From Limnoraphis robusta CS-951 (GTDB lineage Bacteria; Cyanobacteriota; Cyanobacteriia; Cyanobacteriales; Microcoleaceae): 54,496 nucleotides of DNA. The position numbers and the translations under genes are program-made. The stretch lies in the NCBI RefSeq assembly GCF_000972705.2, contig NZ_LATL02000069.1:1-54496 (forward strand), read 5' to 3'. Positions 8,682-16,793 of this stretch are shown here, piece by piece. The notes beneath the pieces were generated by a model, which had not been told where the DNA came from, ran no database searches, and worked only from the letters and a program-made list of their open reading frames with translations. The number at the start of each line of letters is the position of its first letter. Position 1 is the stretch's first letter.

Positions 8682-9838
8682 AGTTCTACAGTTCGTCCTT
8701 TCTGCGGAAAAATGCCGGATGGTTTCACCTGCAAGAAAGCAATAATGAGGGCAAATACCATCACTTTAGCCATACTCGTAGAAGCAAAAAAGGTGAAAAA
8801 GTCAGTGAGAAATTGCAGGCTATCCGTTTTGCTAAATAACAGCGCAAACGTTCCTGAACCGATTAAATAACTGACAACTCCAATCACTAATGCTGCTAAT
8901 ACTGTCCCGAATAAGTTGCCAACTCCCCCAACAACCACCACCATAAACGTATCAACAATATAGTTTTGTCCGATGTTCGGGCCAACCGATCCTAACAAAG
9001 TAATCGCACATCCCGCAATTCCTGCTAACCCCGATCCTAATGCAAAAGTTAGGGCATCTACGGTATCGGTGGGAATGCCTAAACAAGCGCTCATTTGACG
9101 ATTTTGAGTCACAGCCCGTATTCTTAAACCCCAGTCGGAACGGTTCAAAAATCCATAAATTCCAACTAAACAAAGAATGGTTAAAATAATAATAAAAATG
9201 CGAGAATAGGGAAGTTGATAAATCCCTAATTCTATCCCGCCTCGCAACCAAGCCGGAGCGGTAACATCAACATTTCGAGCGCTAAACCAGGGTTTACTTA
9301 AAGCACTAACGCCAGACATTAAATATCCTGCAATGCCAGAAATGGCGAAGGATAACGGGAGTAAAATTGCGATCGCTAAGTTTTTTATTTGTTCCCAGTC
9401 AGGGCGACGACGCACCACCCAGAGTCCGCCAAAAAATAGCGCACAAAAGAGTAAAATTGCGATCGCCAAAAGCCAGTTTGCACTGCGTACAAATTGACGC
9501 AAAATTAAACTAACGCCCCAAGTTGCGAGTAACGTTTCTAAAGGTCGTCCATACAGAAAACGAATCACCCCTCGTTCGAGAAGTAACCCGGTTAAAGCCG
9601 ATACTATAAAAGCAACCGGAATTGCAAAAAAGATATAGAGTGCAAACAGTCCATCACCAAAGTTTTGAAAGATATTTTGGACGACAAAAGTAGAATAAGC
9701 ACCCAACATCATCAACTCACCATGAGCGAGATTAATCACCCCCATCAGTCCAAAAACAATCGCCAACCCCAAAGCAGCGATCAAGAGTACAGAACCGATG
9801 CTAATACCGTTAAAAATTCCAACAGCAAGTTCAGTCAT
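8678..9838 (-). CDS. urtB: Urea ABC transporter permease subunit UrtB
   Basis: This 386-residue protein is a LivH-type permease with multiple membrane helices. It has the family motif GVINLAHGELMMLGAYSTF near residues 33-51 and a long hydrophobic C-terminal half with VVVVGGVGNLFGT. It is located 46 bp downstream of urtA and coupled to urtC. It contains an extended central segment (around residues 115-200) compared with plain LivH, as is usual for UrtB. It is the membrane channel partner of UrtC. Confidence 0.92.
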   Translation of the reverse strand: MTELAVGIFNGISIGSVLLIAALGLAIVFGLMGVINLAHGELMMLGAYSTFVVQNIFQNFGDGLFALYIFFAIPVAFIVSALTGLLLERGVIRFLYGRPLETLLATWGVSLILRQFVRSANWLLAIAILLFCALFFGGLWVVRRRPDWEQIKNLAIAILLPLSFAISGIAGYLMSGVSALSKPWFSARNVDVTAPAWLRGGIELGIYQLPYSRIFIIILTILCLVGIYGFLNRSDWGLRIRAVTQNRQMSACLGIPTDTVDALTFALGSGLAGIAGCAITLLGSVGPNIGQNYIVDTFMVVVVGGVGNLFGTVLAALVIGVVSYLIGSGTFALLFSKTDSLQFLTDFFTFFASTSMAKVMVFALIIAFLQVKPSGIFPQKGRTVEL

Positions 9839-9884
9839 AAATCATAGGTTACAGGGGACAGTTTTGTTGGGGCGGGTGACTGTT

Positions 9885-11186
9885 TTAAACTCCTTCTAAT
9901 TTGAATTTCTCGCCTTTGTTGGGGTCTGTCCAGTCGCAAGAATAGCCTTTTGTTGTTGGAACATATTGGTTCCAGGCTTCCGGTTTTACGGGATCATTCG
10001 TAGACCAAACAATATCAAATAAACCATCTTGACGCACTTGACCGATGCGAACAATTTTGGAAAGATGGTGATTGGGGTTAACAGTTACTAACCCTTCTGG
10101 TGCTTGGAAGGTTTGACCAATAGCCGCTTGACGAACCTTTTCTAAATCGTCAGCAGTTCCGGCTTTTTCAACGGCTTGTTTCCACAAATATACCATAATA
10201 TAAGCCGCTTCCATCGGATCATTTGTCACGCGATTTGCCCCATATTCGGCTTTAAAAGCGTTCACCCATTTTTGATTTTCGGGGGTTTCAACAGTTTGAA
10301 AATAGTTCCAAGCGGCGTAATGTCCAACGAGGAATTCCGGCCCAATTTGTCGCACTTCTTCTTCAGCGACACTCACCGACATCACGGGGTATTTATCGGG
10401 GGTGAGTCCAGCGCCTTGCATTTGTTTAAAAAATGCGACGTTACTATCACCATTAAGAGTATTAAATATCACGCCACCATTGGGTAACGCTTGACGAATT
10501 TTGGTAATAATTGGAGTAACTTCGGTATTTCCCAACGGCAGATAATCTTCGCCGACGGTGTTTCCGCCTTCTGCTGCTAGTTGTTCTTTAATAACAGTAT
10601 TGGCAGTGCGAGGAAATACATAGTCGGAACCCACCAAAAAGAAATCTTTTCCTTTATTTTCGAGTAGCCATTTCACCGCAGGTTCGATTTGTTGGTTGGG
10701 GGCAGCTCCGGTGTAGAATATATTTTTAGAGCATTCTTGTCCTTCATATTGAACGGGATACCAAAGCAGATGATTTTTGGACTCAAAAACGTCTTTAACC
10801 GCTTTACGACTGGCTGAAGTCCAACATCCAAATACAGCAACTACACCGTCTTGATCAATCAATTTTTCCGCTTTTTCTGCAAAAGTTGGCCAGTCAGAGG
10901 CGCCATCTTCTACAACTGCTTCTATTTGTTTACCGAGTACCCCACCTGCTGCGTTAATTTCTTTAATCGCAAGTTTTTCGGCTTCAACAACAGTGGTTTC
11001 ACTAATTGCCATTGTCCCACTCAATGAGTGAAGAATACCGACTTTAATGGTATCGCCACCACCGCTTCCACTTACGGGAGTTGTGTTATCACTTTGGGGA
11101 CTGCTACACGCTTTCAGCATGAAGCTGGTTCCGAAAGCTGCTGATCCGTAAAGCAGGAATTTCCGCCGTCTGATACCTTTGCTCAT
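9885..11186 (-). CDS. urtA: Urea ABC transporter substrate-binding protein UrtA
   Basis: ATG 11186 is chosen over an in-frame upstream ATG at 11213 because it begins the signal peptide and gives 433 residues. The N-terminus has a twin-arginine-like GIRRRKFLL motif, a hydrophobic core and a lipobox-like LKAC, so the protein is probably an exported lipoprotein. The mature part is a type I periplasmic binding protein ([18 protein letters not shown]), with the long UrtA/AmiC-type body ending in a PEAWNQY region. It captures urea or short amides for UrtBCDE. A NtcA-type promoter lies about 200 bp upstream, so the operon should be induced by nitrogen limitation. Confidence 0.94.
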   Translation of the reverse strand: MSKGIRRRKFLLYGSAAFGTSFMLKACSSPQSDNTTPVSGSGGGDTIKVGILHSLSGTMAISETTVVEAEKLAIKEINAAGGVLGKQIEAVVEDGASDWPTFAEKAEKLIDQDGVVAVFGCWTSASRKAVKDVFESKNHLLWYPVQYEGQECSKNIFYTGAAPNQQIEPAVKWLLENKGKDFFLVGSDYVFPRTANTVIKEQLAAEGGNTVGEDYLPLGNTEVTPIITKIRQALPNGGVIFNTLNGDSNVAFFKQMQGAGLTPDKYPVMSVSVAEEEVRQIGPEFLVGHYAAWNYFQTVETPENQKWVNAFKAEYGANRVTNDPMEAAYIMVYLWKQAVEKAGTADDLEKVRQAAIGQTFQAPEGLVTVNPNHHLSKIVRIGQVRQDGLFDIVWSTNDPVKPEAWNQYVPTTKGYSCDWTDPNKGEKFKLEGV

Positions 11187-11384
11187 GTTCTTCTCTCTAA
11201 GCTTACAATTCAAACCAACAATAAAAGTTAATAATTGGGGATTTTTTGCGATCGCAATTTCTGTAATGACTTCGGTATTCTCAAATTTCTCAGGAGATGT
11301 TTCTCTAGGTTCTACGCGAATCGGAAATTTGAGGCGATTGAAAAACGTTCTATTGCTCTCACAAGCTTGCCCATGTGCTGATGT

Positions 11385-11426
11385 ATCCTAGAGGATTTTC
11401 TCTCCGTAAAATGTATTTATAGATAC
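11385..11426 (-). promoter_or_regulatory. NtcA-activated promoter of the urt operon
   Basis: Read on the minus strand, a perfect NtcA box GTA-N8-TAC (11413-11426) is followed after exactly 22 bp by TAGGAT (11385-11390), which fits the TAN3T -10 element of class II NtcA promoters (GTAN8TAC-N20-24-TAN3T). No -35 hexamer is needed in this promoter class. The implied leader before the urtA ATG is about 190 nt and includes a HIP1 site near 11249. Confidence 0.85.
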
Positions 11427-11461
11427 AAAAAAACGGAGCGGCTTGTTAAGAAATCCTAATC

Positions 11462-11504
11462 AAAATTCAAAAGCCTCCTTCCGATTTATCACTGGAAGAA
11501 GGCT
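11462..11504 (-). terminator. Rho-independent terminator downstream of 5S rRNA
   Basis: On the minus strand an 11-bp stem AGCCTTCTTCC / GGAAGGAGGCT (one G-U pair, 11-nt loop) is followed by TTTGAATTTTG. It is positioned to end the leftward 5S transcript before the urt promoter. The stem could also act weakly in the other direction. Confidence 0.65.
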
Positions 11505-11528
11505 GTTTGATGGATGTTTTTTTGTGTT

Positions 11529-11590
11529 GGGGGCGGGTTTATTGAGGTTGTTTCTCACAACCCTAAATCTCTGCGGAACCCGCCCCTACT
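11529..11590 (+). repeat. 62-bp palindromic repeat element (copy 1)
   Basis: The ends are inverted: GGGGGCGGGTTTA at the left and GGAACCCGCCCCTAC at the right, with an inner small hairpin (GAGGTTGT / ACAACCCT). Length and ends match two further copies at 13936 and 14031. It lies between the 5S gene and its terminator. Confidence 0.75.
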
Positions 11591-11596
11591 TTATTA

Positions 11597-11714
11597 TCCT
11601 GGCATCGAGCTATTTTCCCAGGCAGCTACCCACCAAGTATCTTCGCCGTGTCAACGTTTCACATCCGAGTTCGGGATGGATCGGTGTGGTTCCATTGAGC
11701 CATAGACACCAGGA
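11597..11714 (-). rRNA. rrf: 5S ribosomal RNA, stand-alone
   Basis: The minus strand begins TCCTGGTGTCTATGGC and ends AATAGCTCGATGCCAGGA. The two ends form the closing helix I (TCCTGGxxTC with two G-U pairs), and the conserved loop segment CCATCCCGAACTCGG is present. The length is 118 nt, normal for cyanobacteria. No 23S rRNA lies upstream: the next gene on that side, 145 bp away, encodes a class II aldolase. This copy is therefore outside a standard 16S-23S-5S operon. It has its own promoter and a terminator. It may be an extra rrf copy or a rearranged one. Confidence 0.93.
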
Positions 11715-11781
11715 AAGCTTTAAAATACTTTCTTAGGTCGTTTGCGCTTGGGTTGTGTTTGTTTCCCTCGCACAATTAACT

Positions 11782-11810
11782 AATATAGTGGCTTTTTCTA
11801 AACTTGTCAA
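11782..11810 (-). promoter_or_regulatory. Strong sigma-70-type promoter for the 5S rRNA gene
   Basis: On the minus strand TTGACA (11805-11810) is separated by exactly 17 bp from TATATT (11782-11787). Transcription would start near 11775 and give a leader of about 60 nt before the mature 5S 5' end. Confidence 0.8.
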
Positions 11811-11861
11811 CCCCTTTTTCAAAATTTTTTTGAGGGGGCTGTTTATCGACGGAGGAGAGTG

Positions 11862-12626
11862 ATGTTTGAAAAGTTCGATTTGCCCCAACCCCCGACGTTT
11901 GAGACGGTTGAAGCGGAACGTCAACACCGCAAACAACGGTTAGCCGCAGCTTTACGTTTATTTGCCCATTATGGCTTTGATGAAGGCGTCGCCGGACATA
12001 TTACCGCCCGTGACCCCGAATGGCCGGATTTATTTTGGGTGAACCCCTTTGGGATGTATTTTGGCCAGATTCGGGTTTCTGATTTATTATTGGTGAATCA
12101 AAAAGGGGAAGTGGTTCACGGGAATAAACCCGTTAACGCCGCAGCCTTTGCCATACATTCCCAAGTTCATCAAGCTAGACCCGATGTTATAGCCGCAGCC
12201 CACGCTCATTCGGTGTACGGGAAGGCTTGGTCTTGTTTGGGGCGACTGCTTGACCCCTTAACTCAAGATGCCTGTTCTTTTTATCAAGATCATGCTTTGT
12301 TTGATGATTATACCGGAGTGGTGCTTGATTTATCAGAAGGGAAACGCATCGCTGAAACGCTTGGTGAACGCAAAGCGATTATTCTGCGTAATCATGGTTT
12401 ATTAACGCTCGGTCATTCTGTCGATGAAGCGGCGTGGTGGTTTATTACAATGGAACGGTCTTGCCAGGCGCAATTAATGGCAGAAGCCGCAGGAAAACCC
12501 ATATTAATTAAACCCGATATTGCCAGTTTAACTTATAGTCAGATTGGCAGTCATTTTATGGGTTGGTTTAGTTTTCAGTCGTTGTATGACAAGATTGTTC
12601 ATCAACAACCGGATTTGTTAGAGTAA
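11862..12626 (+). CDS. Class II aldolase/adducin-family protein
   Basis: ATG 11862 (254 residues) is preceded by GGAGGAGA, a strong ribosome-binding site; a GTG just before it is a less likely start. The protein has the class II aldolase fold with zinc ligands His114 and His116 in HAHS and His178 in RNHG. This family includes fuculose-phosphate aldolase, ribulose-phosphate epimerase and methylthioribulose-phosphate dehydratase, as well as many unassigned members. Its length and the HITARDP segment fit the unassigned adducin-like group. Substrate is unknown. Its 3' end overlaps the convergent O-antigen ligase-like gene by 59 bp. Confidence 0.85.
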   Translation: MFEKFDLPQPPTFETVEAERQHRKQRLAAALRLFAHYGFDEGVAGHITARDPEWPDLFWVNPFGMYFGQIRVSDLLLVNQKGEVVHGNKPVNAAAFAIHSQVHQARPDVIAAAHAHSVYGKAWSCLGRLLDPLTQDACSFYQDHALFDDYTGVVLDLSEGKRIAETLGERKAIILRNHGLLTLGHSVDEAAWWFITMERSCQAQLMAEAAGKPILIKPDIASLTYSQIGSHFMGWFSFQSLYDKIVHQQPDLLE

Positions 12627-13899
12627 ACTGTTGAGTGTTGCCATAAATTGCGGCTAATAATATCCATCCCAAGGTATTCACTCGGAAATCATACAACGTT
12701 ACATCTAATAAATTAAACAACACACAAACCGCAAATGCAAGTCCGTAGCTGAAGAAAATTAATCGGTCTTCGCTAGGGATTTTTTGTTGAATTCCCAGTT
12801 TAACAGCTTCAGCTAAAATCCAAGCAATGATGCTAAAAAAGAGTAACGTTGCCGGAATTCCCACTTCTGCGGTCATCATTAAAAATAAGTTATGAGGATG
12901 ACCCATCCAAACGTTCATTTGGCTTTCGTAAAGGGCGGTAAAATTTCGCAGTCCCCAACCTGTTAACGGTTTTTCTTGGGTGAGGTTCCAGGCGAATTTC
13001 CATTGAGTAATACGAAGCGTTTCTACAGGACGTTCAAAGTTTTGGTCGGTCAAACGTTCCCAAAAATAAGCCGGAACAATCACTCTTAATCCCTTTTGAA
13101 TAGGCTCAGGTGCAAACGCCGCCCCAAAAATTGCGGTGACTCCAGCAATGACTAATCCTAACACAATCAGCCACCCTAAATAAACTGAATAAGCAACAGT
13201 CGAAAATACCATTAGCGCCCAAGCATTGCGGGAGTTGGTAAAAATCAAGGCAATTGTTACGCCTAATAATGCAAGAATCAAAACCGCAAGGGGAAGGGGT
13301 TTAGGATAGATTTTTTCTGGTTTAAACTTCCAAAACGGCAGCCGTTCAATTAAGAGTCCGACTCCTAGAATTAATACAATTAAAAGATAAATGGCTAATA
13401 TATTGGCATACATAAATATAGAAGACATTCGCTCAGGTGGATTACCATTGAGAACGATAACCCAACCGAAAAATCCTTGCAGTTGTTCAATTCCTGACCA
13501 TCCGAGAAATTGTTGACCTAGACCTAAAATAACAACGGGAATAGCAGGAAGAATTAAAATTCTAGACAGTTGGCGGAGTTGAGTAGGGGTTTGAATTAAA
13601 GTGTTGAAACCTGCGAAGACAAAAAAATAGGGTAAAAAATTTGATAATCCAATAAACGCTTCGGAAGGATTTTCTGCAAAATTTGCGGTTAAAATCAGTA
13701 ACAGACTTAAAACGATTAAAGCCTGATGAACGGGTTGACTAATAATATGTTTAAATTTTTTCGTCCAGGTGACAATTGCAGCCAAAACGATTAGAATTCC
13801 GCCCCAGGTTGGCAGGAGTAGAAGCAGGAATAATCCAACTTGAAATAAATTCCAAAGCCCTTGCAGTTTGGGTTCAGGATGTCGTGTAAGTACAGACAC
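12568..13899 (-). CDS. O-antigen ligase/polymerase (Wzy/WaaL)-like membrane protein
   Basis: This 443-residue polytopic protein has about ten or more hydrophobic segments and the family region WMGHPHNLFLMMTAEVG near residues 332-348, characteristic of the Wzy_C/O-antigen ligase fold. Proteins of this family join or polymerise lipid-linked glycans on the outer leaflet of the cytoplasmic membrane; the cyanobacterial relative IctB was once assigned to carbon uptake. The nearby GDP-mannose dehydratase and glycosyltransferases favour an exopolysaccharide role. The last about 19 codons overlap the convergent aldolase gene. Confidence 0.8.
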   Translation of the reverse strand: MSVLTRHPEPKLQGLWNLFQVGLFLLLLLPTWGGILIVLAAIVTWTKKFKHIISQPVHQALIVLSLLLILTANFAENPSEAFIGLSNFLPYFFVFAGFNTLIQTPTQLRQLSRILILPAIPVVILGLGQQFLGWSGIEQLQGFFGWVIVLNGNPPERMSSIFMYANILAIYLLIVLILGVGLLIERLPFWKFKPEKIYPKPLPLAVLILALLGVTIALIFTNSRNAWALMVFSTVAYSVYLGWLIVLGLVIAGVTAIFGAAFAPEPIQKGLRVIVPAYFWERLTDQNFERPVETLRITQWKFAWNLTQEKPLTGWGLRNFTALYESQMNVWMGHPHNLFLMMTAEVGIPATLLFFSIIAWILAEAVKLGIQQKIPSEDRLIFFSYGLAFAVCVLFNLLDVTLYDFRVNTLGWILLAAIYGNTQQFTLTNPVVDEQSCHTTTEN

Positions 13900-13935
13900 A
13901 GCTTTTACAGTTATCAGTTATCAGTGACCAGTTTT

Positions 13936-13997
13936 GTAGGGGCGGGTTCCACTCAGATTTATGTTTTCCTACAAATAACTTACATAAACCCGCCCCA
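13936..13997 (-). repeat. 62-bp palindromic repeat element (copy 2)
   Basis: It starts GTAGGGGCGGGTTCC and ends ATAAACCCGCCCC, so it is the reverse orientation of copies 1 and 3. With copy 3 it forms a head-to-head pair separated by 33 bp in the gap between two genes, similar in arrangement to paired REP elements. Confidence 0.75.
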
Positions 13998-14030
13998 CTT
14001 TTTCAGGGAACAGGAAAAAAAATAGTAAGA

Positions 14031-14092
14031 AGGGCGGGTTTATACAGGTTATCTGTGGAAAAACATAGATTAATTCGGAACCCGCCCCTACA
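14031..14092 (+). repeat. 62-bp palindromic repeat element (copy 3)
   Basis: It starts AGGGCGGGTTTATA and ends GGAACCCGCCCCTAC, the same orientation as copy 1. It ends 8 bp before the YaaW-family gene's 3' end, so it is probably part of that gene's 3' untranslated region. Confidence 0.75.
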
Positions 14093-14099
14093 TCGCTGT

Positions 14100-14948
14100 T
14101 TATCCAACAGGTTCCCAAGCCCAATCTGAACGAGTCAGGCGAATTTGTGCCAAAGTAAAAATTGTGGGAATAATACGGGCGTAGTTGGTTGAGATGGTTT
14201 TCCAGCCAACATCAGCCACAAACCAAGTCCACAACACTGGGCCAAGAAGCGCAAACACACTGCGAGTAGCACCATAACGGGCTGCACTAACGGCCATTCC
14301 TCGTTTTGCCATCTGAACAGTAACATAACTTTGGAACTGGGTGGCGGCGGTTGCTCCTCCTTGGACAATAGTCTGTTTTGCCATTTGGTATTTGGCAAAA
14401 TGCAGGGCAAATTGACGGGCGAGTTGTTGCAACACGATTGGTTGTACAATGGTACTGACTGCGATCGCACTTCCAGCTTTAAATAAGAACCCTAAAGGGT
14501 CTTTTTGAGCAGACAACGGCAAGGGTTGAGCGGAGTTCGACTCAGCCAGAGCGTGGCTAATGCGTAGAGTCAGGGCTTGTTGTTCGCAAGCGGGTAAACG
14601 TTTCCAAGCCCGTCCTAACAAAAATAAAAAGATTTCAGCTTCTAAATCAGTCGTTGAGAGATTTTTAGAATAGGATATTTTCAGATAACGACAAACTTGT
14701 ATTAAAGCTTGACGATAGCTAACTTGGTGAGTGCGTCCTCTCAACACGGTGAGTCCATCTGCGGCTAAATAGCGAAATCGTTGCTCGAGTGCATCCAGCC
14801 AAGCTTCATGGTCACGACTTTGAACATCAATGGGTTGAGGGGTGTTGAAATAGTCTAAGGGATTAAACCGACGGCTAAACAGCAATTCGGTTAGTTGTTG
14901 CAACTCCTCTTCGGTTGCGAGTTCCAATGCTCCTCTGAGTTCATCCAA
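14100..14948 (-). CDS. YaaW-family protein
   Basis: This 282-residue protein has an N-terminal helical region beginning MDELRGALELATEEELQQL, which matches the style of the YaaW family (E. coli YaaW and cyanobacterial homologues). The middle carries an acid/helical segment with LRGRTHQVSYRQ, and the C-terminal 120 residues are rich in alanine with mild hydrophobic stretches (SVFALLGPVLWTWFVADVG). Biochemical function is unknown for the family. The gene stands alone between a repeat pair and gmd. Family assignment comes from resemblance of the N-terminal half, not from a search. Confidence 0.6.
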   Translation of the reverse strand: MDELRGALELATEEELQQLTELLFSRRFNPLDYFNTPQPIDVQSRDHEAWLDALEQRFRYLAADGLTVLRGRTHQVSYRQALIQVCRYLKISYSKNLSTTDLEAEIFLFLLGRAWKRLPACEQQALTLRISHALAESNSAQPLPLSAQKDPLGFLFKAGSAIAVSTIVQPIVLQQLARQFALHFAKYQMAKQTIVQGGATAATQFQSYVTVQMAKRGMAVSAARYGATRSVFALLGPVLWTWFVADVGWKTISTNYARIIPTIFTLAQIRLTRSDWAWEPVG

Positions 14949-15010
14949 GATTCATACCCTCCTAACCCGCAGATTGCCTATCGTCTATTATTCTACTACT
15001 TCACTTTAGA

Positions 15011-15970
15011 CTAAAATCCCTTTTGTCGAGCTTCAATCATCATGCGGACAACATCGGGGAGTTTGTATTGCGCTTGCCATCCTAATTTTTCTTTGGCTTT
15101 AGCTGGGTTCGCCCGACCTACCGCAATATCAGTCGGTCTATACAAACTTTGATCGGTTTCTACATAATCTTGCCAGTTCAGACCCAAACAAGTAAAGGCT
15201 TCGGCGACAAAATCTTGTAATGATGAAGTTTCTCCTGTGGCAATCACATAATCATCGGGTTCATCATGTTGTAACATTTTGTGCATGGCTTCCACGTATT
15301 CCGGCGCCCAACCCCAATCTCGTTGTACGGAAATATCCCCTAAATAAAGTTTTTCTGCACTTCCTTCAGCAATTTTACAGGCGGTTGTAATGATTTTTTG
15401 GGTGACAAATCGTTCGGGTCGTAGGGGGGATTCATGGTTAAATAAAATACCAGAACAGGCGAATAAACCATAGGCTTCTCGATAGTTTGCGACTTCCCAA
15501 AAAGCGGCGGACTTGGCGACGGCGTAGGGACTGCGAGGACGAAAAGGCGTATTTTCATCGGCGGCAAGTTCCCCTGTATTTCCAAAACATTCACTTGAAC
15601 CTGCGTTATAAAGTTTGGTTTTGGCGCCTGTAAACCGAATCGCTTCTAAGAGGTTTAGGGTTCCTGTTGCAATGCTTTCAAGGGTTTCTACTGGTTGGTT
15701 AAAGGATAAACCCACTGAACTTTGGGCGGCTAAATTATAGACTTCATCGGGTTTAATTTTGGTGAGAACTTGCAACACACTCCGAAAGTCTGTTAAGCTC
15801 ATGGACTCTAGTTTAACTTGTTCTAAAATCCCCAAGCGAGACAAGTTTTGAAACGATGACATTTGAGCATCCCGTGAGGTGCCACAAACAGAATAGCCAT
15901 TTTTTAATAATAAGTCAGCGAGATAGGCTCCATCTTGTCCTGATATTCCACAAATTAAAGCGGTTTTCAT
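15011..15970 (-). CDS. gmd: GDP-mannose 4,6-dehydratase
   Basis: This 319-residue extended short-chain dehydrogenase has the NADP-binding motif GISGQDGAYL (8-17), NLAAQSSV near 79-86, SSE at 125-127 and the catalytic pair Tyr149/Lys153 in YAVAK. It converts GDP-D-mannose to GDP-4-keto-6-deoxymannose, precursor of GDP-fucose, rhamnose or perosamine. It is slightly shorter than enterobacterial Gmd (about 370) but normal for the short bacterial type. No fcl (GDP-fucose synthase) or rmd gene is adjacent. It probably supplies 6-deoxyhexoses to the glycosyltransferases further right. Confidence 0.88.
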   Translation of the reverse strand: MKTALICGISGQDGAYLADLLLKNGYSVCGTSRDAQMSSFQNLSRLGILEQVKLESMSLTDFRSVLQVLTKIKPDEVYNLAAQSSVGLSFNQPVETLESIATGTLNLLEAIRFTGAKTKLYNAGSSECFGNTGELAADENTPFRPRSPYAVAKSAAFWEVANYREAYGLFACSGILFNHESPLRPERFVTQKIITTACKIAEGSAEKLYLGDISVQRDWGWAPEYVEAMHKMLQHDEPDDYVIATGETSSLQDFVAEAFTCLGLNWQDYVETDQSLYRPTDIAVGRANPAKAKEKLGWQAQYKLPDVVRMMIEARQKGF

Positions 15971-16027
15971 TAGATTTCCTCAATGTCTACCTGTTGAGAT
16001 GCACTCCTCTTAATTATCTCTTGATTC

Positions 16028-16753
16028 CTAGTCTAATTCTGGCATATCAATTCCCCTTTCTCTCAACTGTTGTTTCAATTGTTCGAGTTGTTGTTCGGCA
16101 AGTTCTGCGCGTTGGCGTTGTTGTTCGGCAATTTCTTCTGTTGTTGGAAGTAGTTCTCCCTCTAAAGTTGCCCACCTTAACCAAACCGTATCAATCTCTC
16201 GATAACTGCCTGACCATTTAACTAAGGCTAACTCTAATTCTTGACTCATTAAACGTCCTTGTTCGTCAGGTTCTAGAGGTTGATAAACACTCCCTTGTAA
16301 GCGAAATCCTTGAAAATCTTCGGGGTTAAAAGGATCATACCAAAAATATTCCGGCACTCGCATTTGAGATTGATAAATCCGTTTTTTTTCAGTTTTATCA
16401 CGGGAAAGGGTACTCTCAGACAATAATTCAATCACAATATCAGGCCCTTTTCCTTCTTCCCAAATCACCCAACTTTTGCGTTCTTGGCGCGGAACATCTA
16501 AAACTACAAATACATCTGGCCCGCGAAAGTCTTGGTTGCGAACTTGCTCCAGACTAAAATAAACAAACATATTGCCTCCCACATAGGCATTTTGCTGTTT
16601 TAATCGTTCCCACAGGGCATTTATTAATAAATCGGATTGATGTTTATGGCGTTCAGTTTCCATCGGAATTCCATCATCACAAGGGAGATCATCTTGAGTG
16701 GGAGGTAAAGCAATGACCGGAGGTTTTTCTTCAATAATTTGAGGTTCTGACAT
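16028..16753 (-). CDS. Uma2-family (DUF820) PD-(D/E)xK nuclease-like protein
   Basis: This 241-residue protein has the restriction-endonuclease-like core: GPDVFVVLD, then DIVIELLSEST, and a downstream lysine in RDKTEKK. The C-terminus is a Gln/Glu/Arg-rich coiled coil (about 205-235). The family is greatly expanded in cyanobacteria and its function is unknown; nuclease activity is predicted from fold only. It stands alone 57 bp upstream of gmd. Confidence 0.85.
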   Translation of the reverse strand: MSEPQIIEEKPPVIALPPTQDDLPCDDGIPMETERHKHQSDLLINALWERLKQQNAYVGGNMFVYFSLEQVRNQDFRGPDVFVVLDVPRQERKSWVIWEEGKGPDIVIELLSESTLSRDKTEKKRIYQSQMRVPEYFWYDPFNPEDFQGFRLQGSVYQPLEPDEQGRLMSQELELALVKWSGSYREIDTVWLRWATLEGELLPTTEEIAEQQRQRAELAEQQLEQLKQQLRERGIDMPELD

Positions 16754-16793
16754 CAGATCAAGTCCCGTTTTTATCTGCTTTCATTTTAACACT

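Noticed and set aside
9869..9884. Fourth copy of the 62-bp repeat (GGGGCGGGT)
   Set aside because: Only one half-end matches and there is no inverted partner within reach.
11443..11736. Overlapping rightward frames of 97 and 63 codons
   Set aside because: They cover the terminator, a 62-bp repeat and the antisense of the 5S rRNA.
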